Below are positions 26,984 to 35,465 of a stretch of 44,187 bases of DNA, piece by piece. The translations under genes were made by a program, and so were the position numbers. How positions within the stretch are numbered: position 1 is the stretch's first letter; each line of letters begins with the position of its first letter. Source of the DNA: an uncultured Porphyromonadaceae bacterium (lineage in GTDB: Bacteria > Bacteroidota > Bacteroidia > Bacteroidales > Muribaculaceae). Below the pieces are notes generated by a model. It saw nothing but the letters and a program-made list of their open reading frames with translations, did not search any database and was not told where the DNA came from. The stretch spans positions 1 through 44,187 of the forward strand of contig CANRVB010000021.1 in assembly GCA_947643165.1 (NCBI GenBank). Reading direction: 5' to 3'.

Positions 26984-27015
26984 TTTGTCTATCCGGATGG
27001 AATAGTTTATCTTTG
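26984..27015 (+). promoter_or_regulatory. Promoter of the cobalamin riboswitch transcript (TTTG-N20-TATCTTTG)
   Basis: TTTG at 26984-26987, 20 nt, TATCTTTG at 27008-27015: a full consensus match. The start is predicted near 27020, exactly where the riboswitch begins. Confidence 0.85.
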
Positions 27016-27019
27016 CATC

Positions 27020-27215
27020 TGAAACGGTGCCCGGGGTTGGCCAGCCATACCGTCGGGTTAAAAGGAAATCAGGTGGAAATCCTGAGCAGAGCCGCTGCCG
27101 TAAGCGTCAGGCCGGATACAACCGGCCGGGTATATTTCACAAAAGCCACTGGCCGTATTGCCGGGAAGGCGTAATATACCGACGTGAGCCGGAAAGCCTG
27201 CCGTCTCTTTAAGTT
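27020..27215 (+). promoter_or_regulatory. Cobalamin (adenosylcobalamin-type) riboswitch
   Basis: The conserved blocks occur in the right order: the AAAAGGAAATCAGGTGGAAA region with the paired AATCAGG/CCTGA (27060-27085), GAGCAGAGCCGCTGCCGTAA (27083-27102), GCCACTG (27145-27151), GCCGGGAAGGC (27160-27170), and the B12-box end GAGCCGGAAAGCCTGCC (27186-27202). This is the Cobalamin riboswitch family, which usually lowers expression of B12 uptake or B12-independent genes when the cofactor is plentiful. No TonB receptor, btuB or cobalamin gene follows in this window; the downstream elements are a possible short frame (27251-27400), a hairpin (27437-27463) and a channel-like gene (27553). Confidence 0.92.
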
Positions 27216-27250
27216 GCACCCGACTCTCGGATCTTAGAGCAAGCGACACA

Positions 27251-27400
27251 ATGACAGCAAGACAATACCATTCTCACTCATTACAGAGCGACACCGCGGT
27301 CTCCTTACCGTGGCTGGCGCGATGTGGTCTGCCAACCCTCAGGGCGGGCGGCTGCTGTTGTCGTGACCTCTGCCGCAGGAGTCGGTTGCATGAGGCATGA
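27251..27400 (+). CDS. Possible 49-residue Cys-rich peptide behind the riboswitch
   Basis: An ATG 35 nt past the riboswitch opens a frame of 49 codons ending in TGA at 27398-27400. The peptide has an HSHSLQSDTAVSLPW start, then arginines and a cysteine cluster (C25, C35, C36, C37, C41). Codon choice (AGA, AGG, CGA, TTA) differs from nearby genes and no strong ribosome site is seen, so it may be non-coding. If real, it would be either a leader peptide whose translation affects the hairpin at 27437 or the true riboswitch-controlled product. I do not recognise a family. Confidence 0.3.
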   Translation: MTARQYHSHSLQSDTAVSLPWLARCGLPTLRAGGCCCRDLCRRSRLHEA

Positions 27401-27436
27401 CAATCTGTTCAATTTTCAATTTTTTTTCTGTCAGGA

Positions 27437-27463
27437 CGGCAGTCATCGTGATGATGGCTGCCG
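27437..27463 (+). terminator. Hairpin downstream of the riboswitch and short frame
   Basis: CGGCAG-T-CATC (27437-27447) pairs with GATG-G-CTGCCG (27453-27463) around a 5-nt loop. Four T follow at 27470-27473, 6 nt after the stem, and a T8 run lies before it (27420-27427). It could be a weak terminator or an attenuator between the riboswitch and the channel gene. Confidence 0.45.
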
Positions 27464-27552
27464 AACCGGTTTTAATATATGTCCGCAACAATGAATAAAG
27501 GTGGAACATATGGGAACAGTTGCTGGTTAATACAATGTAAATTGATGCCTAT

Positions 27553-28269
27553 ATGCCATTCATCAGTATAAGCAATCCTAAAGTGCGCCACCGAGTGTTC
27601 ACGGCGATCGATCTGCTGACCATTGTTCTGTCGGTGGCTCTGATCGTATATATATCCGTGGATACGTTTTCCGGAGTCAAGTTCCTCGACGATCATCACT
27701 ATATGGTCTTCCAGTTCTGGGTGTGCATGGCGTTCATAGCGTTCTTCTTCATTGAACTATGGCTCAGCGATGACCGCAGGCATTATTGTCGTAGCCGGTG
27801 GTTTTACGTCATATTGTCGATTCCCTGGCTAAATATCATAAACTACTGTCATATAGATGTCCCGGCCGATCTTACATATTTCCTCAGGTTCATACCTCTG
27901 GCCCGGGGTGCTTTGGCTGTCACAATTGTAGTCGGCTACCTGTCGCGTTATCGTGTCACCAACATGTTTGCCAGCTATCTGGTCATACTTATCTCGATAA
28001 TCTACTTCGGCAGTCTTATATTCATGGAACGGGAACAGGGCGTAAATCCCCAGGTAGCCGATTATGGCAGTGCCCTATGGTGGGCTTGTATGGACGCTAC
28101 CACCGCCGGATCATCCATAGAGCCTGTTACGGTAGCCGGAAAGGTGACAGGCTGCATCATATCGGTGATGGGAACTATTATGTTCCCACTGTTCACAGTC
28201 TATGCCACTGACACCGTAAGGCGGTATTACGCCGACCGGAAGCAGCGACATGCCTCCGCACTCGAATAG
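27553..28269 (+). CDS. Potassium-channel-family (six-helix) membrane protein with unusual filter
   Basis: This 238-residue inner-membrane protein has hydrophobic segments at about 17-36, 48-68, 82-100, 108-130 and 138-157, a re-entrant pore stretch at about 172-190, and a last helix at about 195-218, the layout of voltage-gated-like tetrameric channels. The stretch before the filter, GSALWWACMDATTAG, matches the pore helix of K+ channels, but where TVGYGD would stand the sequence reads T-A-G-S-S-I-E-P. The fourth helix has only few arginines, so voltage sensing is doubtful. No promoter consensus is seen in the 90 nt upstream, and the transcript may come from the riboswitch promoter at 26984. 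A bidirectional terminator follows. Ion preference is unknown. Confidence 0.75.
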   Translation: MPFISISNPKVRHRVFTAIDLLTIVLSVALIVYISVDTFSGVKFLDDHHYMVFQFWVCMAFIAFFFIELWLSDDRRHYCRSRWFYVILSIPWLNIINYCHIDVPADLTYFLRFIPLARGALAVTIVVGYLSRYRVTNMFASYLVILISIIYFGSLIFMEREQGVNPQVADYGSALWWACMDATTAGSSIEPVTVAGKVTGCIISVMGTIMFPLFTVYATDTVRRYYADRKQRHASALE

Positions 28270-28277
28270 AATCATAC

Positions 28278-28323
28278 AAACGAGATCAGCCCTGCCGCAT
28301 ATCCGGCAGGGCTGATCTCGTTT
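28278..28323. terminator. Bidirectional terminator between the channel gene and yebC
   Basis: A perfect 20-bp stem (28278-28297 with 28304-28323) with a 6-nt loop, GC-rich at the top and with A3/T4 flanks, between convergent genes. Confidence 0.88.
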
Positions 28324-28345
28324 TATCGGTATGAAGACCCTGTTA

Positions 28346-29086
28346 TCAGTCTTCGGGATCCTTCATATTGTGGAATACGTTCTGCACATCCTCATCTTCC
28401 TCAAATTTGTCAAGGAGTTTCTCGAGGGTGGCACGCTGCTCGTCGGTCACCTCTTTCAGATCATTGGGTATGCGTACAAACTCCGATGTGAGGATCTCAT
28501 AGCCAGCTTCCTCAAGGTGCTTCTGGATGTTTGAATACTCCTCAAATGCGCCATAGAGCGAAATTACCGGAGTCTCTTCCTCACCGATAGTATCGTGTTC
28601 AACATCATCGACACCATAGTCTATCAGTTCGAGCTCAAGATCATCCAGATCAAGGCCATCTACAGGTTTGATCTTGAATACGCACTTGTGCTCGAAGAGA
28701 AACGACAGCGAGCCCTGTGTGCCAAGGTTGCCGCCATGCTTTGTGAAGTATGAGCGTACATTGGCTACGGTGCGTGTATTGTTGTCTGTGGCAGCCTCTA
28801 CGAGGATAGCTATGCCGAAGGGGCCATATCCTTCATATACGATCTCCTTGTAGTCGCCGGCATCCTTTTCAGTCGCTTTCTTGATAGCGCGTTCAACGGT
28901 ATCCTTGGGCATGTTGGCAGCCTTCGCATTCTGCATCAGAGCACGCAGACGGGGGTTGGTGTCGGGATCGGGACCACCTGCCTTTGCCGCGATGGTGATT
29001 TCCTTACCGATACGAGTGAATGTGCGGGACATATTGCCCCAGCGTTTCAGTTTTCTGGCTTTGCGATATTCAAACGCTCTTCCCAT
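28346..29086 (-). CDS. yebC: YebC/PmpR (TACO1) family protein
   Basis: This 246-residue protein has the typical order: an N-terminal helical part (MGRAFEYRKARKLKRWGNMSRTFTRIGKEI), the conserved KAGGPDPDTNPRLRALMQNAKAANMPKDT region split near 35-65, and C-terminal alpha/beta domains with GYGPFG and the FEHKCVF strand. The family was long described as a DNA-binding transcriptional regulator, but newer work treats YebC-like proteins as translation factors that help ribosomes through difficult stretches such as polyproline. I use the family name only. The start ATG 29086 gives full-length homology. It follows pheT by 35 nt and is probably on the same transcript. Confidence 0.95.
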   Translation of the reverse strand: MGRAFEYRKARKLKRWGNMSRTFTRIGKEITIAAKAGGPDPDTNPRLRALMQNAKAANMPKDTVERAIKKATEKDAGDYKEIVYEGYGPFGIAILVEAATDNNTRTVANVRSYFTKHGGNLGTQGSLSFLFEHKCVFKIKPVDGLDLDDLELELIDYGVDDVEHDTIGEEETPVISLYGAFEEYSNIQKHLEEAGYEILTSEFVRIPNDLKEVTDEQRATLEKLLDKFEEDEDVQNVFHNMKDPED

Positions 29087-29121
29087 ATAAAAATGATATA
29101 TTGTTGTTTTTATGTAATGTC

Positions 29122-31587
29122 TTAGCGTAGTTCAGCTCCGAGACGCTTGGCAAGATTGGTTGTGATCTTGGTCATGGTCGCCTCGATCTGCTTGTCGACG
29201 AGAGTCTTCTCATCATCCTGCAGGGTGATTGCGATGGCATACGACTTTTTGCCCTGAGGCAGTTTGTCGCCCTCGTACACGTCAAACAGCTCTATCGAAC
29301 GCAGAAGCTTGCGTTCGCTCTCTCGCACCACTGCCTCGATCTGATCCATGGTGACGGTGCAGTCGATCAGCAGAGCCAGGTCACGGCGCACCGGTAGTGT
29401 CTTGGCCAGCGGCTTGAAGCTCACCGATTTCTTGAGCGACAGGCGTGCTATCGTATCCCAGTCGAGTTCTGCAAATGCTACCGGTTGCTTTATGTCGGCC
29501 ATCTTGAGTACTTCCGGAGTGAGCAGACCCATGTGGCCTACAGGTTTGCCTGAACGGGTCACTATGTCGATTCCGGTGCTGTATATAGCTCTTTGCGACA
29601 ACGACGTCTTGATTTCAGATGCCGTGATTCCCAGACGTGACAATATTCCCGATACATAGGCCCGCAGATCGAATATGCTCGACTCTACGGCCGGACGTAG
29701 CCAGTTTGCGGCTGCGATCTCTCCGGTCATCCATAATCCGAGACGTGCTCCCTGACGGTATGGTGCCAATGGTGCATCGGCCTGGGGCTGCAGTTCGGGC
29801 TTCCGGCTGTAAACGTTGCCGAATTCATAGGCCATCATACCCGACGCACGTCGGTTGATGTTGCGGGCCAGCGATTCAAGGCCTCCGAACAGCAGGGTCT
29901 GGCGCATTACCGACAGGTCGGCGCTCAGAGGATTGAGCAGACGCACGCAGTTGTCAGCCGGATAGTCCGGCAGGCTCGTATAATAGCTCTCGGCTGTGAG
30001 CGAGTTGCAGAGTATCTCATTGAAGCCCTGTGCGGTCAGCTGTTCGCTCACGAGTGTCTGGAGATGGCGTATGGAGTCGGTCTCGGTCTTCAGCTGCAGT
30101 GCGGCGTGAAGCTCGGTGCCGGTTGCTACATTGTTATAGCCGTATATGCGCAGGATATCCTCGACCACGTCACACGGACGTGTCACATCTACACGGTAGG
30201 TGGGTATTTCAAGGGTGACGCTGTTGTCAGTGTGTGCAGCCTCCCTCATTTCCAGCGAACGGGCAATGGCGTTGACGGTATCGGCCGGTATCTCTTGTCC
30301 TACAAGACGTGTCATGTAGTCATAGTCAAGGGTTACTTCGGCAGGCTTGACAGGTTGCGGGTAGATGTCTATAGGCATACCGCATATTTCGCCTCCGGCT
30401 ATCTCTTTCACCAAGCGGGCTGCCACTTCGAGTGCCCACATGGTGGCGTTGGGATCTGTGCCGCGCTCATACCTGAACGAAGCGTCCGTGTTGAGGCCGT
30501 GGCGGCGGGCTGTCTTGCGCACTCGGGTGGGATTGAACCATGCGCTCTCAAGGAATATGTCTGTGGTATTGTCTGTCACTCCCGAGTCAAGACCACCGAA
30601 TACGCCGGCTATGCACATTGGCTTTTCTGCCGAGCAGATCATCAGGTCTTTATCGTTCAGCTTGCGCTCTACTCCGTCCAGAGTTGTGAATGGAGTGCCT
30701 TCCGGACAGGTCTTCACAACTATGCGGCCTCCGTCTATTTTCGACAGGTCGAATGCATGCATGGGTTGGCCGAGACCTAAGAGGATGAAGTTGGTTATGT
30801 CGACAATATTGTTGATCGGGCGCACGCCTGCCGCTGTCAGCAGGTCGTGGAGCCATTTTGGACTGTCGGCCACTTTCACGCCGCGTATGGTTACACCTGA
30901 ATAGCGGCCACATCCCTCGCTATCGTCTACAGTCACTTCTATGGCGCCGTCCTGGCGGTCGGGCTTTATCTCTCCACCTTCGGGCTTGCGGAGTTCTGTT
31001 CCGTTTGCATGGCAGTCCAGATATGCTTTCAGATCGCGGGCCACGCCATAGTGCGAGGCTGCATCTATTCGGTTCGGGGTAAGGTCTACTTCAAGCACAT
31101 AATCGCTTGTCAGACCGAAATATTCGGCCGCGGGAGTTCCCGGTGCCGGAGTGTCTGGCAGAACTATGATGCCATCGTGGCTTGTGCCTGTGCCGATTTC
31201 GTCGTGGGCGCAGATCATGCCGAAGCTTTCAACTCCGCGTATTTTTGATTTCTTGATCTGAAATGTCTTGTCGCCGTCATACAGTGTGGTGCCGACAGTG
31301 GCGACTACCACATACTGACCGGCTGCCACATTGGGAGCGCCGCAAACTATCTGCGTGGCTTGGCCATCGCCGAGATCTACAGTCGTTATATGCAGGTGGT
31401 CGCTGTCGGGATGGTCTACGCATGTGAGCACGTGACCTGTTACAATGCCTTTCAGACCTCCGCGGATCGATTCGACTTCCTCTATGCCTCCGGTCTCAAG
31501 ACCGATTGAAGTGAGAGCTTTTGCTGTCTCCTCGGCCGACATCGAAAGGTCGATATAGCGTTTGAGCCAATTGAATGATATATTCAT
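29122..31587 (-). CDS. pheT: Phenylalanyl-tRNA synthetase beta subunit
   Basis: With PheS this charges tRNA-Phe; the beta chain binds tRNA and edits mischarged tyrosine. The 821 residues show the bacterial domain order: B1, starting MNISFNWLKRYIDL; a tRNA-binding OB fold (about 40-150; VDHPDSDHLHI and QIVCGAPNVAAGQ); the B3/B4 editing domain; the B5 domain with the LDYDYMTRLVG region; catalytic-like B6/B7; and a C-terminal ferredoxin-fold anticodon-binding domain (from about 725; FKPLAKTLPVRRDLALL). The frame is open to 31671, but homology and a GAGATG-type ribosome site support ATG 31587. A -7 element lies at 31669-31676. pheS is not in the window. Confidence 0.97.
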   Translation of the reverse strand: MNISFNWLKRYIDLSMSAEETAKALTSIGLETGGIEEVESIRGGLKGIVTGHVLTCVDHPDSDHLHITTVDLGDGQATQIVCGAPNVAAGQYVVVATVGTTLYDGDKTFQIKKSKIRGVESFGMICAHDEIGTGTSHDGIIVLPDTPAPGTPAAEYFGLTSDYVLEVDLTPNRIDAASHYGVARDLKAYLDCHANGTELRKPEGGEIKPDRQDGAIEVTVDDSEGCGRYSGVTIRGVKVADSPKWLHDLLTAAGVRPINNIVDITNFILLGLGQPMHAFDLSKIDGGRIVVKTCPEGTPFTTLDGVERKLNDKDLMICSAEKPMCIAGVFGGLDSGVTDNTTDIFLESAWFNPTRVRKTARRHGLNTDASFRYERGTDPNATMWALEVAARLVKEIAGGEICGMPIDIYPQPVKPAEVTLDYDYMTRLVGQEIPADTVNAIARSLEMREAAHTDNSVTLEIPTYRVDVTRPCDVVEDILRIYGYNNVATGTELHAALQLKTETDSIRHLQTLVSEQLTAQGFNEILCNSLTAESYYTSLPDYPADNCVRLLNPLSADLSVMRQTLLFGGLESLARNINRRASGMMAYEFGNVYSRKPELQPQADAPLAPYRQGARLGLWMTGEIAAANWLRPAVESSIFDLRAYVSGILSRLGITASEIKTSLSQRAIYSTGIDIVTRSGKPVGHMGLLTPEVLKMADIKQPVAFAELDWDTIARLSLKKSVSFKPLAKTLPVRRDLALLIDCTVTMDQIEAVVRESERKLLRSIELFDVYEGDKLPQGKKSYAIAITLQDDEKTLVDKQIEATMTKITTNLAKRLGAELR

Positions 31588-31668
31588 CTCAAGAAAATGG
31601 TAGTGACTGGTTTGATTGTATGATTCGGCATCTGGCGTTGTCATATCGCTATATGCCGGTTCAATGCG

Positions 31669-31676
31669 CAAAATTA
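31669..31676 (-). promoter_or_regulatory. Possible -7 element for pheT-yebC (TAATTTTG)
   Basis: TAATTTTG on the minus strand, 81 nt before the pheT ATG. No -33 match at 20 nt. Confidence 0.45.
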
Positions 31677-31728
31677 CAAAATCTTCGGCGAAATTCTGTT
31701 ATAATTCGGTTGAATACATCCTAATTTG

Positions 31729-31760
31729 CTTGTTTTTCGCTCTGTAATTAGCTACTTTTG
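31729..31760 (+). promoter_or_regulatory. Promoter of the GH89 gene (CTTG-N20-TACTTTTG)
   Basis: CTTG at 31729-31732, 20 nt, TACTTTTG at 31753-31760; 54 nt before the ATG and divergent from pheT. Confidence 0.65.
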
Positions 31761-31814
31761 CATTAGGTAATCAAACGAACCTGTAGACCGAGTCAAATCT
31801 TTAACCATCCGATC

Positions 31815-33983
31815 ATGAACATTTCTCGACGTTTGTTTTCTGTTGTTGTCATAGTTGCCATGACCATACTCATGGCTGGATTAGCCCATGCTGCCGGACC
31901 GGACACGGTTTTGTCATCGTTTCTCGACCGGATCGGTGGCCCTGGAGCTTCGGATAGGATTCTCACCGTCGTCGACGAGGACCTGTCAGACAACGGTAAT
32001 GATGTGTTCATTGTTACTGCGGCCGATGGCAAGCCTATGGTCAAAGGAAGCTCGGTCATTGCTGTTACCACCGGTATCAACCACTATCTCAACCATGTGG
32101 CCAATATCAATCTGTCGTGGAACAGGCTTACCACCGATCTCTCGGCGGTTGATCTGCCCTTGCCCGACGCTGAGATACGGCGTGAATGCCGGGCTGATTA
32201 TCGCTACTATCTGAATTACTGCACATTCAGCTACTCCATGTCTACATGGACATGGGACCGTTGGCAAAAGGAGATCGACTGGATGGCTCTCCACGGCATA
32301 AATATGCCTCTCCAGATAGTCGGTCTTGATGTGGTGTGGCGCGATCTCCTCACTGAGTATTACGGCTATAGCCGCGACGAAGCTAATGCCTTTATCGCCG
32401 GACCATGTTTTCAGGCTTGGTGGGGCATGAACAACCTTGAGAGCTGGGGTGGCCCTAATCCCGACTGGTGGTATGAACGGCAGGCCAATCTTGCCCGGCA
32501 GATTTGCCAACGGGAGCGTGAACTGGGCATGCAGCCTGTCCTGCCCGGCTTCTGTGGTATGGTACCCTCCGATTTCACCGACAAAACCGGAATCCCGGCC
32601 AACGACCAGGGCCTGTGGTGCGCCTTCACTCGTCCGCGTATACTTGATCCGAACAATTCTAAGTTCCCCGAGGTAGCCGATCGATACTATGATGTGTTGC
32701 ATAAGGTAATGGGCAAATCCGACTATTACTCGCTCGATCCGTTTCATGAAGGCGCCAATACCAATGGGATAGATGTTCCTGCGGCTTATAGCGCTCTTTA
32801 CAAGGCTATGGACGATGCCAATCCCGGATCGAAATGGGTCATCCAGCAGTGGCAGTGGTCAAAGCCGCAGTACAATGTGCTTGAGCGGGTTCCTAAAGGA
32901 AAACTTGTCGTTCTTGATCTGTTCAGCGACGCACAGCCCAGATTCGAGACCTACGATGGTCATGATGCAGTGTATTGCTCATTGCCTAATTTCGGTGGGC
33001 GCACAGGCATGATGGGACGACTCAATGGTGTTGTCGAGGGCTACAATGCCTACTCCTCGGAATATCCCAATCTGAAGGGCGTCGGCGCCACCCCCGAGGC
33101 TATAGGGCAGGTTCCCGTTCTCTACGATATATTGTTCGAGCTGCCGTGGATGGACGATTATCCGGATCCGGCGCAGTGGGTGGAAGACTACACCAAGGCC
33201 AGATATGGTGTGGACAATGATAAGGCCAAGCAGGCATGGGAGAAGCTTCGTACTACTGTTCTGGACTGTCGGAGCCGTCTGCAGGGTCCGCACGAGGCTG
33301 TGATATGCGCCCGTCCTTCGCTTACTGTCGACTATGTTTCTTCGTGGGGTGGCACGGATATATTCTACGATCCGCAGGCTGTGGTCGATGCGGCTTACGC
33401 TATGCTTGAATCCGGCCTTGATGGCGACAATTACCGGTTTGACATGATCGATATCACGCGTCAGGCGCTTACTGACTATGCCAAGTCGCTGCTGGCTGAG
33501 ATAAAGGTGGCGCATGAGCATGGCGGTACATCCGCTCCCGGTTTCGACTCGCTGAAAACGAGATATCTGGAGCTTATACTTGATATCGATCAACTGCTGT
33601 GCAGCGATCCCAACTACATGCTTGGTCAGTGGACTGAGATGGCCCGCGATATAGCTGATGAGATACCTGGCACTGATGATGCGGACAGGGATTGGCTTGA
33701 ACTTGATAATGCCCGCACGCTCATCACGACCTGGGGCGCCCGCACTAATGCCGATAACGGAGGCTTGCGCGACTACAGTTACCGTGAGTGGGGCGGAATA
33801 TTGCGCGATTTCTATTATGGCAGGTGGAAAAAGTGGTTCGATGAGGGTATGCCCGATGATATTGACTGGTATGCGTGGGAGCATGCGTGGGCTACCGACG
33901 GTTCAAAACGCTATTATGTGGAGCCGCATGGCGATCCGGTGGAGATAGCCGGGCGTCTTCTCCATAAGTATCTGCCGCGTTGA
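31815..33983 (+). CDS. Alpha-N-acetylglucosaminidase, GH89 (NAGLU family)
   Basis: This exo-enzyme removes terminal alpha-linked GlcNAc, as in heparan sulfate or alpha1,4-GlcNAc-capped gastric mucin. The 722 residues show a signal peptide (to about residue 26, AGLAHA), a small N-terminal domain, the family block YRYYLNYCTFSYSMSTWTWDRW, MALHGINMPL, and the central barrel. The likely catalytic glutamates are E312 in DPFHEGAN and E442 in LFELPW; they are 130 residues apart, the same spacing as E316/E446 of human NAGLU. A helical C-terminal domain follows. There is no lipobox, so a periplasmic or secreted enzyme is expected. A beta-helix lipoprotein gene begins 36 nt after its stop, and the pair are likely co-transcribed. 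Confidence 0.95.
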   Translation: MNISRRLFSVVVIVAMTILMAGLAHAAGPDTVLSSFLDRIGGPGASDRILTVVDEDLSDNGNDVFIVTAADGKPMVKGSSVIAVTTGINHYLNHVANINLSWNRLTTDLSAVDLPLPDAEIRRECRADYRYYLNYCTFSYSMSTWTWDRWQKEIDWMALHGINMPLQIVGLDVVWRDLLTEYYGYSRDEANAFIAGPCFQAWWGMNNLESWGGPNPDWWYERQANLARQICQRERELGMQPVLPGFCGMVPSDFTDKTGIPANDQGLWCAFTRPRILDPNNSKFPEVADRYYDVLHKVMGKSDYYSLDPFHEGANTNGIDVPAAYSALYKAMDDANPGSKWVIQQWQWSKPQYNVLERVPKGKLVVLDLFSDAQPRFETYDGHDAVYCSLPNFGGRTGMMGRLNGVVEGYNAYSSEYPNLKGVGATPEAIGQVPVLYDILFELPWMDDYPDPAQWVEDYTKARYGVDNDKAKQAWEKLRTTVLDCRSRLQGPHEAVICARPSLTVDYVSSWGGTDIFYDPQAVVDAAYAMLESGLDGDNYRFDMIDITRQALTDYAKSLLAEIKVAHEHGGTSAPGFDSLKTRYLELILDIDQLLCSDPNYMLGQWTEMARDIADEIPGTDDADRDWLELDNARTLITTWGARTNADNGGLRDYSYREWGGILRDFYYGRWKKWFDEGMPDDIDWYAWEHAWATDGSKRYYVEPHGDPVEIAGRLLHKYLPR

Positions 33984-34018
33984 GGCAATAAACCGTTTTG
34001 GGCTACGTTCATATTGGT

Positions 34019-35386
34019 ATGATGGTAAAGTGGCTCATTGCGGTTCTTGCGGCCGTACCTTTTTTCTTGAATTCTTGTATTGATGATTCGGTCAGCACCT
34101 CTCCGGCTCACCAGCCCGAGTTCTCAGTCGATACGTTGCGTCTTGGACGTGTATTTACCGGCCAACAGACTCCTACTTATAGATTTACTGTCTACAATCG
34201 ACACGACAAGATAATCACACTTGAGAGCGTATCGGTGCGCGATGATACGGACAATCGCTATCGCATAAATGTCGATGGAATATCCGGTAGAGTCATCACT
34301 ATGACCGATATCAGGCCCGGCGATTCTGTTTTTGTGTTTGTCGAGGCGGCCCTTCCCGATATGCAGAGTCCGGGAACAATACGGCAAGTAGCTCATATCG
34401 ACTTTGTTACGTCCGGTGCGGTGAGGAGCGTTCCTGTGGTTTGTGATGCTGTCGGTGTCAAGCGGGTGCGGTCTATGGATGTGCTGTGTGATACGGTCAT
34501 CGGACCGGAATATCCATATATCATATACGATTCATTGCATATCTCTGCGGGTGCGACGCTACGACTGTTGGCCGGGGCCGAACTGTTGTTCCACGATAAG
34601 GCGGTGCTGAGCGTTGACGGCAGACTATTTTCCGACGGTACCCCTGGCCAACCTGTAGTCATGAGTGGTGATCGCACTGGAAATCTTGTCCCGTCCATAC
34701 CCTATGATGTTATGTCGGGTCAATGGAGTGGTGTGAGGTTTAATTCTGGCTCGGAAGGGTGCCTGAGACATACAGTGGTGAAAAATAGCACTGATGGAGT
34801 GTCGGTTATGGCCGATGCGTCGCTGAATCTGGAAGGATGCGTGTTACGCAATGCCGTCAATTGGCCATTGCGGAGTGATCATGGCCGGATAATGGCATCG
34901 GGATGTGAGATCGCCGAAGGTGGTGACGGAGTTATATCTGTGAATGGTGGGGAGATCAGTCTTGACCACTGTACTGTGGCCAACTACTATCTGTTTTCTG
35001 CGATACAGGGAGCTATCCTGCAGTTCAGCCACACTTCGCCGGGCGATGCCGATGGTACTGGCCGACCCTATGTGAGTGCCGTCATAAGCAACAGCGTGAT
35101 GTTTGGATTGAGTGGCGAGATGAATATGCCCGATCTGACAGGTACCGGCATACATATACGCAGATGTCTTATGAAGAGTGGCGGTAGCGATGATGACAAT
35201 TTCGAGGATTGTATATGGCAGTCCGATCCTATGTTCCATGTGGACAGATCGGCCTATGTGTTTGATTACCATATATCTGTCGACTCGCCGGCAGCTAACG
35301 CCGCCCAGGTGCTGTCCGGCGGTTCTGTGCTTTCTCCCTTAGGCGAGGATGTGACATTACATCTTGGTGCGTATCCGCCCATATAG
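34019..35386 (+). CDS. Right-handed beta-helix lipoprotein
   Basis: This is a probable surface or periplasmic lipoprotein of about 455 residues. The signal peptide ends in a lipobox (PFFLNSC, lipidated Cys at about residue 20), followed by acidic D-D, which in Bacteroidota can favour surface export. Residues about 30-140 look like an immunoglobulin-like beta domain; the rest repeats short strands with V/I/L and G/N turns (AELLFHDKAVLSVDGRLF, RFNSGSEGCLRHTVVKNS, LEGCVLRNAVNW), as in parallel beta-helices. I see no polysaccharide-lyase catalytic motif, so binding or scaffolding is as likely as catalysis. ATG 34019 or 34022 is the start, because the open frame upstream begins with a TTG and would mask the signal peptide. 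It follows the GH89 gene. Confidence 0.75.
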   Translation: MMVKWLIAVLAAVPFFLNSCIDDSVSTSPAHQPEFSVDTLRLGRVFTGQQTPTYRFTVYNRHDKIITLESVSVRDDTDNRYRINVDGISGRVITMTDIRPGDSVFVFVEAALPDMQSPGTIRQVAHIDFVTSGAVRSVPVVCDAVGVKRVRSMDVLCDTVIGPEYPYIIYDSLHISAGATLRLLAGAELLFHDKAVLSVDGRLFSDGTPGQPVVMSGDRTGNLVPSIPYDVMSGQWSGVRFNSGSEGCLRHTVVKNSTDGVSVMADASLNLEGCVLRNAVNWPLRSDHGRIMASGCEIAEGGDGVISVNGGEISLDHCTVANYYLFSAIQGAILQFSHTSPGDADGTGRPYVSAVISNSVMFGLSGEMNMPDLTGTGIHIRRCLMKSGGSDDDNFEDCIWQSDPMFHVDRSAYVFDYHISVDSPAANAAQVLSGGSVLSPLGEDVTLHLGAYPPI

Positions 35387-35465
35387 GTGTGAAATTTTAT
35401 TTCGCTTAAAAACAGGTGGTTAACCAAATTGATGCTGAAATTGTTTGAAAAAATATGTTAAAATG

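Noticed and set aside
27027..27212. A 61-residue frame starting MPGVGQPYRR
   Set aside because: It lies wholly within the cobalamin riboswitch, whose conserved blocks explain the sequence.
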